Source: Sva-07 sp038321235
GTDB taxonomy: Bacteria; Actinomycetota; Acidimicrobiia; Acidimicrobiales; Ilumatobacteraceae
Length of the DNA: 13,661 nucleotides
Reading direction: 5' to 3'
NCBI GenBank assembly: GCA_038321235.1
Contig: JBBQEU010000082.1
Coordinates: 1-13,661, forward strand
Each line of letters begins with the position of its first letter. Position 1 is the stretch's first letter. Shown piece after piece: positions 1-6,652 of the stretch. Under the pieces are notes generated by a model, which saw only the letters and a list, made by a program, of their open reading frames with translations, ran no database searches and had not been told where the DNA came from. Made by a program: the position numbers and the translations under genes.

Positions 1-759
1 CTCTCCTGTCGTCACCCGTCCGTCGGCGCCGAACTCCAGCACGGTGCTGTCGATCAACTCGACTCGACCTCTGGTCGCTTCCTCGAGCACCGTCCAGTAG
101 ACCGAACCTGCCGGCAGATTCGACACCGTTGCCCCGATCCGGACATCTGCGGCATCGACCACACCGTCGTCGACCAGGAGCGGACGCGTGCCCCGCTCGA
201 TGAACAACGAGCCACCGGGCGTGCGCAACTCGATCGACGATCCGCGTGCCAACATGCTCACCACGCCGTCCGTCGCCGCTCTCAGCTCCGATGCGGACAA
301 CAAGATGCTCGCCATGACGTGCGCCTCGAGCGCTTGTATCGACAACCCCAGGTTCGTTGCCACGTCCTCGGTCGGCACCGCCACGACCACGGTTGGTACC
401 CGTCTACTGTCGATCACGGCCTCCACCCGACCCATCGCGGCCGACCACGCAGCGACCGATTCGGGCGCCAGGCCGGCCAGATCGAGACGCCAACCGCCCA
501 GCACGATCAACCCGCCGATCTCAGCGGCGACACTCGCACGCTCGACATCCCAACCAGACAGCTCTGCAGGCGACGACGTGCCGATCACGCGTCGAAGCTC
601 GTTGTTCGACACGTACTCGATCAGCGGCAACAACTCGCGGGCAACGCACTCCTGCGCGACCATTTCGACAAGTACACGATGTCCGGCCCGATCGCGAATC
701 AGGACCTTCCCTGTCGCTGTCGGCAGCGCATCGACGATTCGCTGCACCAACGGATCCAC
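1..759 (-). CDS. M29-like aminopeptidase family protein, 3' part outside window
   Basis: This open frame runs from about 759 through the left edge without a stop, so the C-terminus is missing; 253 codons are visible. The clearest family mark is the stretch N-L-P-A-G-S-V-Y at about residues 214-221, after a region typical of the M29 (AmpS/AmpT) fold family. In true M29 peptidases this motif reads NxPxGE and its Glu is a metal ligand; here the Glu is Ser. NicX-type ring-cleaving dioxygenases share the fold and, as I recall, lack this ligand, so peptidase activity is uncertain. The remaining ligands lie outside the window. I prefer GTG at 759 because TACGTT at 766-771 lies 6 nt upstream, giving a leaderless start; the adjacent ATG at 762 is the alternative. 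No signal peptide is seen. The neighbouring antisense frames have shadow-like composition. Confidence 0.7.
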   Translation of the reverse strand, partial: MDPLVQRIVDALPTATGKVLIRDRAGHRVLVEMVAQECVARELLPLIEYVSNNELRRVIGTSSPAELSGWDVERASVAAEIGGLIVLGGWRLDLAGLAPESVAAWSAAMGRVEAVIDSRRVPTVVVAVPTEDVATNLGLSIQALEAHVMASILLSASELRAATDGVVSMLARGSSIELRTPGGSLFIERGTRPLLVDDGVVDAADVRIGATVSNLPAGSVYWTVLEEATRGRVELIDSTVLEFGADGRVTTGE

Positions 760-765
760 CATCTC

Positions 766-771
766 AACGTA
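766..771 (-). promoter_or_regulatory. Putative -10 element for leaderless start of the M29-like gene
   Basis: On the - strand, TACGTT (consensus TAnnnT) is followed by exactly 6 nt and then GTG at 759. This spacing would place transcription initiation on the start codon. No Shine-Dalgarno sequence is visible at either candidate start. This is inference by analogy with actinobacterial leaderless genes and is supported by three similar cases in this window. Confidence 0.4.
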
Positions 772-868
772 CAAGGCCGGCGTGGGCTCGGCACGAAGAC
801 TGCCTGGTCCCCGCGCAGATTGTCGGGAGGCGCGATTCGATGGCCGCCGCCGTCTCGACCGTGCCCAG

Positions 869-1012
869 TCAGTGGATCTCGAAGCGCCAGGACTCGGCCG
901 ACACCCGAAAGCCCAGGCGCTCGTAGACACGCCGTGCCGGATTGCCGACGGTGACGACCAGGGTCATGTCCGGCCAGCCGAGCTCGGCCAGCCGGCAGGC
1001 GGACGTGACGTG
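869..1012 (-). pseudogene. GNAT acetyltransferase C-terminal remnant
   Basis: The last ~47 codons before the stop at 869 read like the end of a GNAT N-acetyltransferase. They contain a helix like LAELGWPDM, a strand TLVVTV, and the family signature G-N-P-A-R-R-V-Y-E-R-L-G-F, the acetyl-CoA-side motif followed by the YexxGF turn. Upstream in the same frame, to 1231, the translation loses GNAT character and becomes Arg/Ser-rich shadow sequence. No acetyl-CoA pyrophosphate loop (Q/RxxGxG/A) is present. I therefore read this as a 5'-truncated or frameshifted remnant. A sequencing frameshift near 1000-1015 is an alternative. The convergent or overlapping position relative to the M29 gene (106 nt upstream of it) leaves no room for a full-length gene before the GDPD gene at 1291. 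Confidence 0.45.
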
Positions 1013-1247
1013 TTGCCGGCGAGCCCGAGAGGAATCCAACGGCGCCCTGCGAGTCCGGCAGGAGCCTCTCGCCGCGAACGTTGAGGGCGCCATCGTTGGG
1101 GTCTGCAAAGACCTCGCCGACACCGTTGGAGATGCATCCTGCGCTTTCGATGGAACAGGCGGAGACAACCAAGACCGCAGCTGATGGTGCCAGCGCCACC
1201 ACGGACCGATGCCTCCCCCGAATCGAGCCATGTTGCCACACCCCCAC
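1010..1247 (-). pseudogene. Lipoprotein-like N-terminal fragment, out of frame with the GNAT remnant
   Basis: From a possible ATG at 1247, or an internal GTG near 1200, this frame encodes a basic n-region (RGRHR), a hydrophobic stretch (VVALAPSAAVLVV) and a lipobox-like V-S-A-C. About 45 plausible residues rich in G, D and N follow (ending near GAVGFLSG). Codon third positions are mostly G or C across this stretch. After about 1010 the frame continues to 699 but becomes Arg-rich and overlaps the M29 gene, which is typical of shadow sequence. It could be a decayed lipoprotein gene fused by deletion to the GNAT tail, or simply a chance open frame. I do not recognise a family. Confidence 0.25.
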
Positions 1248-1278
1248 GATCGATCCCCGTCGATGACGGCGGCATGAC

Positions 1279-1284
1279 TACGGT
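1279..1284 (+). promoter_or_regulatory. Putative -10 element for leaderless GDPD start
   Basis: TACGGT is followed by 6 nt and then the GTG at 1291. There is no convincing purine-rich ribosome-binding site. An ATG at 1274 reaches a stop codon at 1292-1294 after six codons, so it is not the gene start. The TAnnnT-N6-start arrangement recurs at three other genes here. Confidence 0.4.
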
Positions 1285-1290
1285 CGGGAC

Positions 1291-2067
1291 GTGACCGCCG
1301 TGCATCCGTATCTCGACTGGCCGGGACCGATCCCGTTCGCGCATCGAGGCGGTACGAGCGAGGCGCCGGAGAACACGATGCCGGCCTTCGAGCATGCGGT
1401 ATCGCTGGGGTTCTGCTACCTCGAGACCGACGTGCACCTCAGCGCCGATGGTGTGCTGATGGCCTTCCACGACCCCGACCTCACCCGGACCTGCGGCGTC
1501 GACGGAACGATCGCCGACATGACAGCCGACGAACTCGCCGGGGTCCGCGTCGACGGACGGGCCTCTATTCCGCTGATGAGCGAACTGTTCGAGCGTTTCC
1601 CCGACGTTCGGTTCAACATCGACTGCAAGTCCGACGCCGCGGCTGGGCCGCTGGCCGCGTTGATCCGGCGCTGCGAGGCGATCGACCGGGTGTGCATCGG
1701 TGCCTTCAGCCACGCTCGACTCACCAAACTACGCACGCTGCTGGGGCCAGAGCTCCTGTCGTGCGCGAGCCCGCAGGAAGTGGCGTCGCTCCGGCTCGCC
1801 GGCCGCATCGGTGGTCACGCCAGGCGTGTTGCTCAAGTGCCCGTTCGCTACGGTGCAACGAGCGGACCAAAGGGCATCACCGTCGTCAACGAGCGTTTCG
1901 TGCGGACCTCGCACCGCCGAGGTGTGCCGGTGCACGTGTGGACGATCGACGACGCCGACGAGATGCACCGCCTGCTCGATCTCGGCATTGACGGCATCAT
2001 GACCGACCGCCCGGAGATCCTGCGCGAGGTGCTGGTGGAACGCGATCAGTGGCACGACGCCACGTGA
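1291..2067 (+). CDS. Glycerophosphodiester phosphodiesterase family protein
   Basis: This 258-residue GDPD-type TIM barrel is predicted to hydrolyse glycerophosphodiesters to glycerol-3-phosphate and an alcohol. The catalytic and metal-binding pattern is visible: H18-R19-G20-G21 followed by PENT at 26-29, E45-x-D47, and H60-D61 in AFHDPDLTRT. The C-terminal barrel end, VHVWTIDDADEMHRLLDLG followed by DGIMTDRPE, is the classical GDPD ending. No signal peptide or membrane segment is seen, so it is probably cytosolic. The GTG start at 1291 is forced by the upstream sequence and fits a leaderless TAnnnT box. The next gene starts 33 nt downstream but has its own promoter-like box, so co-transcription is not required. 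The family assignment is firm; the exact substrate is unknown. Confidence 0.92.
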   Translation: MTAVHPYLDWPGPIPFAHRGGTSEAPENTMPAFEHAVSLGFCYLETDVHLSADGVLMAFHDPDLTRTCGVDGTIADMTADELAGVRVDGRASIPLMSELFERFPDVRFNIDCKSDAAAGPLAALIRRCEAIDRVCIGAFSHARLTKLRTLLGPELLSCASPQEVASLRLAGRIGGHARRVAQVPVRYGATSGPKGITVVNERFVRTSHRRGVPVHVWTIDDADEMHRLLDLGIDGIMTDRPEILREVLVERDQWHDAT

Positions 2068-2087
2068 CCGCCCACTGCGCGATGGCC

Positions 2088-2093
2088 TAACGT
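2088..2093 (+). promoter_or_regulatory. Putative promoter for leaderless GGT-family gene
   Basis: TAACGT is followed by 7 nt and ATG at 2101. A GTGACC hexamer at 2064-2069 (four of six matches to TTGACA) lies 18 nt upstream of it, overlapping the end of the GDPD gene. This is the best -35/-10 pair I found in the window. There is no Shine-Dalgarno sequence before the ATG. Confidence 0.45.
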
Positions 2094-2100
2094 CCGAGCC

Positions 2101-3711
2101 ATGTCGATCGCCACCCCTCGGGCCACCGTTCGTGCACCGCACCACATGGTGGCGAGCGCCGATCAGCTCGCAACCTCCGCCGGTCTGGCGATCTTCGCCC
2201 AGGGCGGCAATGCCGTCGATGCCGCGATCGCCACCAACGCTGCGATCGCAGTCACCGGACCGCATCTGTGTGGAATCGGCGGCGACCTGTTCGCGCTGAT
2301 CCACATCGACGACCCGAGCAGCCCTGACATCTCAGGTGAGACCTTCGCCCTCAATGCGTCCGGTCGAGCCGGATCGGGAGCGGATGCGGCAGCGCTACGG
2401 GCCGAGGGCTTCACCGAGATGCCGTTCAAGCTCGACGTCCGGTCGGTCACGGTCCCCGGCTGCATCGATGGCTGGATGGCGCTCCACGAACGCTTCGGGT
2501 CGCTGCCGCTGGACGTCATCCTCGCACCCGCTCGCCGACTCGCGGCTGATGGGTTCCCGGCGGGTCCGCTGCTGGTGGGCTCGCTTCGCCGGCTCGACAC
2601 CCAGAGCCACGAGAACCTGGCGGAACTGGCCATGCAAGCGACGTCGTCTGGTGCTGTCGTTCGACGTCCTGGTGCCGCGCTGGTACTCGCCGCTCTCGCC
2701 TCCAGCGGGCGCGACGGGTTCTACCTCGGGGCGTTCGGCGACGGCCTGCTGGAACTCGGTGATGGCCTGTTCAGCGCTGACGACCTCGGCACGGTCCAGG
2801 CAAACTGGACCGAGCCGCTGAGCACGTCAGCGTTCGGTGTCGACCTGCACACGATCGGGCCGAACTCGCAGGGCTACCTGACGCTTGCAGGTTCCCGACT
2901 GGCCGATCGGCTCGACCTCCCCGACGATCCCGACGACGAACGCTGGGCCCACCTGCTGATCGAAGCAGCCACTGCTGCGGGTTTCGACCGGCCGGATGCA
3001 CTACACGAACACGCCGACGGCAACGAACTCCTCGATCGGATCGACAACCGACTGGAACTGATCGGCCTGGCAACAGCGAGCAAGCGGTCCGCATCGGGAT
3101 CGGACGGCGACACGACCTATCTGTGCACGGCGGGCATCGACCGCGACGGTCGGCGGATCGGCGTGTCGCTCATCCAGTCGAACGCGTCCGGTTTCGGCAG
3201 TCATCTCGTCGAACCGAACACCGGCATCAACCTGCACAATCGTGGCATCGGCTTCAACCTCGTCGATGGCCACCCGGCAGAGTTCGGGCACGGTCGACGC
3301 CCGCCGCACACCCTGTCACCGGCCCTGGCAACCCGTTCGGGGCGCCTGGCATCGGTGTTCGGCACGATGGGCGGCGATGCCCAACCCCAGATCCTGTTGC
3401 AGATCGCCGCCCGGCTGTTCCATCACGGCCAGTCACCGACTGCGGCGATCGATGCCGCCCGCTGGATCCTCCACGGCCCCGACACCGGTTTCGACACGTG
3501 GACCGGTGCAGGCGGCCCGCTCGTCCACGTCGAGGGCCACGCCCCCACAGACTGGGTCGACGCCCTCGCCGCACGAGGACACCGCAGCGAGTCACGCCCG
3601 GCATGGGACTCGGGCTTCGGCCACGCCCACGCCATCATGGTCGAACCCTCCGGGATGTTCGCCGGCGCCGCCGACCCGAGAGCCGTCATCGGTTCCGCCG
3701 CGGGAGCCTGA
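2101..3711 (+). CDS. Gamma-glutamyltransferase-family (Ntn) hydrolase, cytosolic, HpxW-like
   Basis: This 536-residue member of the GGT family matures by self-cleavage before a nucleophilic Thr. Family marks are QGGNAVDAAIA near residues 35-45, GIGGDLF near 59-65, VTVPGCIDGW in the large-subunit part, the cleavage site D337|T338-T339-Y-L, and GTMGGDAQPQ in the small-subunit part. Autoprocessing at T338 would leave a small subunit of about 199 residues. Unlike secreted E. coli GGT it has no signal peptide. The oxyanion Ser-Ser of GGT (in SSMSP) is replaced by H403-T404 in RPPHTLSP, and the Asp that holds the glutamyl amino group is not evident. It is therefore unlikely to be a glutathione hydrolase. 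GGT homologues such as oxamate amidohydrolase HpxW or acylases are better comparisons, but the substrate is unknown. It ends at a hairpin pair facing a convergent LLM gene. Confidence 0.85.
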   Translation: MSIATPRATVRAPHHMVASADQLATSAGLAIFAQGGNAVDAAIATNAAIAVTGPHLCGIGGDLFALIHIDDPSSPDISGETFALNASGRAGSGADAAALRAEGFTEMPFKLDVRSVTVPGCIDGWMALHERFGSLPLDVILAPARRLAADGFPAGPLLVGSLRRLDTQSHENLAELAMQATSSGAVVRRPGAALVLAALASSGRDGFYLGAFGDGLLELGDGLFSADDLGTVQANWTEPLSTSAFGVDLHTIGPNSQGYLTLAGSRLADRLDLPDDPDDERWAHLLIEAATAAGFDRPDALHEHADGNELLDRIDNRLELIGLATASKRSASGSDGDTTYLCTAGIDRDGRRIGVSLIQSNASGFGSHLVEPNTGINLHNRGIGFNLVDGHPAEFGHGRRPPHTLSPALATRSGRLASVFGTMGGDAQPQILLQIAARLFHHGQSPTAAIDAARWILHGPDTGFDTWTGAGGPLVHVEGHAPTDWVDALAARGHRSESRPAWDSGFGHAHAIMVEPSGMFAGAADPRAVIGSAAGA

Positions 3712-3733
3712 CCCGTCCAGCCGCAGAGCTCGT

Positions 3734-3780
3734 TTTGTGTCAGCACCAAGACTGAAATCGTTACTCGGCGCTGACACAAA
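3734..3780. terminator. Hairpin 1 of a tandem pair between convergent genes
   Basis: TTTGTGTCAGC (3734-3744) is perfectly complementary to GCTGACACAAA (3770-3780), giving an 11-bp stem with a 25-nt loop. The stem reads equally on both strands and has A/T-rich outer ends that can act as U-tracts in either direction. It lies 23 nt after the GGT stop. A bidirectional terminator is the likely role; a dispersed palindromic repeat is possible too. Confidence 0.6.
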
Positions 3781-3795
3781 TCGGTGGATTCGTGC

Positions 3796-3840
3796 TTGTG
3801 TCGGCACCGAGGCACGGTTTGCGCCTCTGTGCTGACACAA
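3796..3840. terminator. Hairpin 2 of the tandem pair, same stem family
   Basis: The left arm at 3796-3812 (TTGTGTCGGCACCGAGG) pairs with the right arm at 3824-3840. This gives a 17-position stem with one G-T wobble and one mismatch, and an 11-nt loop. Its outer part repeats hairpin 1 (TTGTGTC, GACACAA), and it starts 62 nt after hairpin 1. It ends 35 nt before the stop of the convergent LLM gene, so it probably terminates that transcript on the - strand as well. Confidence 0.6.
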
Positions 3841-3874
3841 ACGCCAGCGGCTCCTCAGCGACCGAGGTCCTGAT

Positions 3875-5050
3875 CTACAACAGCGGGAGGACCTCTTCGG
3901 CGAATCGGGCCATCTGCTCGTCGGCCTTCTTGTACGGGTCGCCCAGCAGGTGCGGGAAGAGCGTCAGGTACTCGAACCCGAGTAGGTCGCGCAGGAACGC
4001 CACCTCTTCGGCCACCTTCTCGGGCGGGCCCACGAGGATCGTCTTGTTCGCGATCGATTCATCCAGCGTCGGGATCAGGCCCGGCTTCGACGGCTTTCCG
4101 TCGGAACCCATGTAGCCGCGGCTCCAGCCGTACGGGCCGAGGAACTTCCAGAACTCGTCGTGACCGTTTTGCGCTGAGGCCCGAGCCTCTTCCATCGTGT
4201 CCTCGATGCGATACGAGACGACGAGCATTCGCTTCTCGTGATCCGCGAGCTCGACGTCGTGGGCGGCGTGGTAGTTCTCGGCGTACTTGTCCCAGAACCG
4301 CTTGATGAAGCTGTAGTGCTGGTTCCAGAACACCGCGCCGTGATCGACCACGGGCACGTAGTCGAGCGTCGGGGGTGACGTGACCGCCTGCCAGATCTCG
4401 AACGGGTGGATCGGCTTGGGGATCAGGGTGAGTTCCTGGACGGTCTCGCCGCGGTCGGGAATGCCGGGAAGCGGGATCTGGAAGTGCTTGCCATGGAACG
4501 AGAACGATTCCTGGTTGAGCGCCCGCCGGACGATCTCCATCGACTCCTCGAACACCTCACGGTTGTGGATGTCGGCGTCGACCTGGTCGGGGTTGTCGAG
4601 CGAACCGATCGAGACGCCCTTGTCGTTGAGGTGCAGCACCTCGCGAGGAACGGTGCCTCGTCCGACGCCCAACATGGCGCGTCCACCCGACAGGTTGTGG
4701 AGCGTGGCGAAATCTTCGGCCAGGCGAAGCGGGTTCCACTGCGGCACCACGTTGAACATCGCGCCGAAGCGCAGCGTGGTGGTCTGCGCCGCGATCCACG
4801 TGGAGATCAACAGGCCGTTGGGGATGACCTCGTAGCCCTCGTACTGGAAGTGGTGTTCGGTGGTCCAGAACGAATCGAATCCCAGACGCTCGGCCTCCTT
4901 GGCCGAGTTGACGTACTCGAGCGTTGCCTGCCAGCAGGCGTCGTTCGAATAGCGGCGATCCATCGGCGCCGGCGCACCTGCGCCCGCATCGTCCATCTCG
5001 ACACCGCCGAAGAAGAAGGCGCCAAGTTTGAGTTCCGGTCGAACGGTCAT
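3875..5050 (-). CDS. LLM class flavin-dependent oxidoreductase (luciferase-like)
   Basis: This is a 391-residue bacterial-luciferase-like TIM-barrel protein using FMN (or F420) for monooxygenation or hydride transfer. Family marks are FWTTEHHF at residues 61-68, LSGGRAMLGVGRG at 120-132, the C-terminal VGPPEKVAEEVAFL, and the ending FEYLTLFPHLL. Its length fits the two-component FMN monooxygenase branch better than the short F420 branch, but the cofactor is not provable from this. I chose ATG at 5050 (MTVRPELKLGAFFF) because the family barrel begins right after it; an ATG at 5077 would overlap the divergent amidohydrolase start. Only 19 nt separate the two start codons, so the genes share a tiny control region and probably a pathway. 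No dedicated flavin reductase is adjacent; two flavodoxin-fold genes lie 3 kb away. Confidence 0.88.
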   Translation of the reverse strand: MTVRPELKLGAFFFGGVEMDDAGAGAPAPMDRRYSNDACWQATLEYVNSAKEAERLGFDSFWTTEHHFQYEGYEVIPNGLLISTWIAAQTTTLRFGAMFNVVPQWNPLRLAEDFATLHNLSGGRAMLGVGRGTVPREVLHLNDKGVSIGSLDNPDQVDADIHNREVFEESMEIVRRALNQESFSFHGKHFQIPLPGIPDRGETVQELTLIPKPIHPFEIWQAVTSPPTLDYVPVVDHGAVFWNQHYSFIKRFWDKYAENYHAAHDVELADHEKRMLVVSYRIEDTMEEARASAQNGHDEFWKFLGPYGWSRGYMGSDGKPSKPGLIPTLDESIANKTILVGPPEKVAEEVAFLRDLLGFEYLTLFPHLLGDPYKKADEQMARFAEEVLPLL

Positions 5051-5056
5051 GGCCGT

Positions 5057-5062
5057 TAGCTT
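5057..5062 (+). promoter_or_regulatory. Putative -10 element inside the 19-nt divergent gap
   Basis: TAGCTT is followed by 7 nt and the ATG at 5070, fitting a leaderless start for the amidohydrolase. Any -35 or operator for this gene would lie inside the 5' end of the divergent LLM gene. On the other strand the gap reads TAACGG two nt before the LLM start, which does not match. Confidence 0.4.
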
Positions 5063-5069
5063 CGCGCAG

Positions 5070-6290
5070 ATGTCCACGACGCTTCTACGGCAGCCGACGA
5101 TTGTTCACGGTCCCGTGACACAGCAGCCCTGCGACGTGTTGATCGTCGACGGCATGATTTCAGCGATCGGCGAATCGGTCGCCGGGTCGCTTGCCGGTGC
5201 CGATGCCGACACGACGATCGATCTCACCGGCCATCTCCTCCTGCCGGCCGCTGTCGAACCGCATGCCCATCTCGACAAGGCGTTCCTCGCCGAGCGGGTG
5301 GAGAACCGCACCGGCGACCTCCTCGGCGCCATCGATGCGATGATCGAGCTGTCGGGCCGGATCAGCCGCAGCGACATCATCGAACGAGCGGAGCGGGCCG
5401 CTCGACTCATGGCGGCGAACGGTTACGTCACCGTGCGCACTCACGCCGACACGATCGAACACCACGGAGTGCAGAACGTCGAGGCCCTCGTCGAAGTCCG
5501 TCGGCGTGTCGCCGACGTGATCGACATCGAGATCGTGGCGCTGACCGGTGAGCCCGTCGTCGGCCCTGCTGGAGCGGCTCATCGGGCGCTGCTGCGCGAT
5601 GCGCTCGACGCCGGCGCCGACCTCGTCGGTGGTTGCCCCCACCTCGAGACCGGTGGCTCGATCGAGGCTGCAACGGACGTGTTCCTCGAGATCGCTGCCG
5701 AGGCCGGCGTCGGGATCGATCTGCACACCGACGAAACGCTCGACCCTGATGTGATGGGCCTCGAGTACCTTGCTCGACAGGTGCTTGCCGGGTTCCCGCA
5801 TCGGGTCACCGCCAGCCACTGCGTCAGCCTCGGCCAACGCGACGCCGCCGAGCAACAGCGCATCGCGGAACTCGTCGCTGCTGCGGGAATCGGTGTGGTG
5901 ACACTCCCCCACACCAATCTGTGGCTCGGCGGACGCGACCAGCAACCGGTACCACGTGGCCTGACGGCCATCGACGCCCTGCGTGCTGCCGGCGTCACGG
6001 TCGCTGCAGGCGCCGACAACCTGCAGGATCCGTTCAACCCGATGGGACGGGCCTGTCCGTTCGAGACCGCATCGCTGATGGTGCTCGCAGCGCACGACCT
6101 CCCACACGTCGCTTGGGCCTCGGTCAGCACTGACGCTCGCAAGGTGCTCGGGCTTCAGACGGGCGGCCTCACGGTCGGTGCACCTGCGGACCTGCTCGCC
6201 GTGCCCGGCGACTCGTTGCGTGGCGCTATGGCCGAGGGCCCGGGCAATCGGCGGGTCGTTCGCGCCGGACGCGAGGCCGTGGCACACTGA
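5070..6290 (+). CDS. Cytosine-deaminase-like metal-dependent amidohydrolase
   Basis: This is a 406-residue amidohydrolase-superfamily protein close in plan to CodA (427 residues in E. coli). The metal-site pattern is complete: H65-A-H67 in EPHAHLDKAF, H219-x-D-E222, H250 in ASHCVSL, and D316 in GADNLQDPFNPMG. The last matches the CodA-type GxDxxxDPxxPxG motif with its metal-binding Asp. It should deaminate or hydrolyse a cyclic amidine or amide; family members act on cytosine, creatinine, isoguanine or triazines, and I cannot choose between them. I prefer ATG 5070 over an upstream in-frame ATG at 5049, which would overlap the divergent LLM gene's start; 5070 also fits the leaderless TAnnnT box. 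It is divergent from an LLM oxidoreductase and is followed 55 nt later by a small TIGR03792-type gene. Confidence 0.87.
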   Translation: MSTTLLRQPTIVHGPVTQQPCDVLIVDGMISAIGESVAGSLAGADADTTIDLTGHLLLPAAVEPHAHLDKAFLAERVENRTGDLLGAIDAMIELSGRISRSDIIERAERAARLMAANGYVTVRTHADTIEHHGVQNVEALVEVRRRVADVIDIEIVALTGEPVVGPAGAAHRALLRDALDAGADLVGGCPHLETGGSIEAATDVFLEIAAEAGVGIDLHTDETLDPDVMGLEYLARQVLAGFPHRVTASHCVSLGQRDAAEQQRIAELVAAAGIGVVTLPHTNLWLGGRDQQPVPRGLTAIDALRAAGVTVAAGADNLQDPFNPMGRACPFETASLMVLAAHDLPHVAWASVSTDARKVLGLQTGGLTVGAPADLLAVPGDSLRGAMAEGPGNRRVVRAGREAVAH

Positions 6291-6345
6291 CCGAACCCGT
6301 CACCGAGCAGCCGCCGATCACGGATCACACGAAAGGTTCCCCCAC

Positions 6346-6636
6346 GTGGTCATCGAATTCCTCACGTTCCGAGTTCCCGTCGACGAACGTCCCGAGTGGA
6401 TGGAGATCGAGGAGCAGACGTGGAGCCGCTTCCTCGAACGTCAGGACGGCTTCGTGCGCAAGCAGCTGTGGGTCGACGTCGACGACCCCGATCATCTCCA
6501 TGCCATGATCGAGTGGGAGTCGCTCGATCACTGGCAGGCAATCCCGAATGACGAGCTCGCCGCCGTCGACGCTGCGATGGGTCCGTGGGTTCGCGAAGCC
6601 AGCTGTCGGACCTTCGAGGTCGTTCGCGACTGCTGA
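6346..6636 (+). CDS. TIGR03792-family small protein (ABM-like fold)
   Basis: This 96-residue protein starts MVIEFLTFRVP and continues with a W..FLE.QDGFVRKQLWV segment and then MIEWESLDHWQAIP. This is the pattern of the uncharacterised TIGR03792 family, which resembles dimeric ferredoxin-like ABM-type proteins. GTG at 6346 is preferred: GAAAGG at 6331-6336 is a good ribosome-binding site 9 nt upstream, and the longer open frame (from 6178) overlaps the amidohydrolase in another frame. The role is unknown; ABM-fold proteins include small monooxygenases and heme- or quinone-binding proteins. It may be translated from the amidohydrolase transcript. The hairpin repeat array starts 16 nt after the stop. 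Confidence 0.8.
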   Translation: MVIEFLTFRVPVDERPEWMEIEEQTWSRFLERQDGFVRKQLWVDVDDPDHLHAMIEWESLDHWQAIPNDELAAVDAAMGPWVREASCRTFEVVRDC

Positions 6637-6652
6637 ACCTCCAAGCCGGCAC

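Noticed and set aside
188..1084. 298-codon + strand open frame
   Set aside because: It lies opposite the M29-like gene and the GNAT remnant; the translation is Ser/Thr/Arg-rich without family features, and the other strand carries recognisable motifs.
5160..6287. 375-codon - strand open frame opposite the amidohydrolase
   Set aside because: The + strand has the full HxH, HxDE, H and D metal-site set. The antisense frame has no motif or plausible ribosome-binding site.
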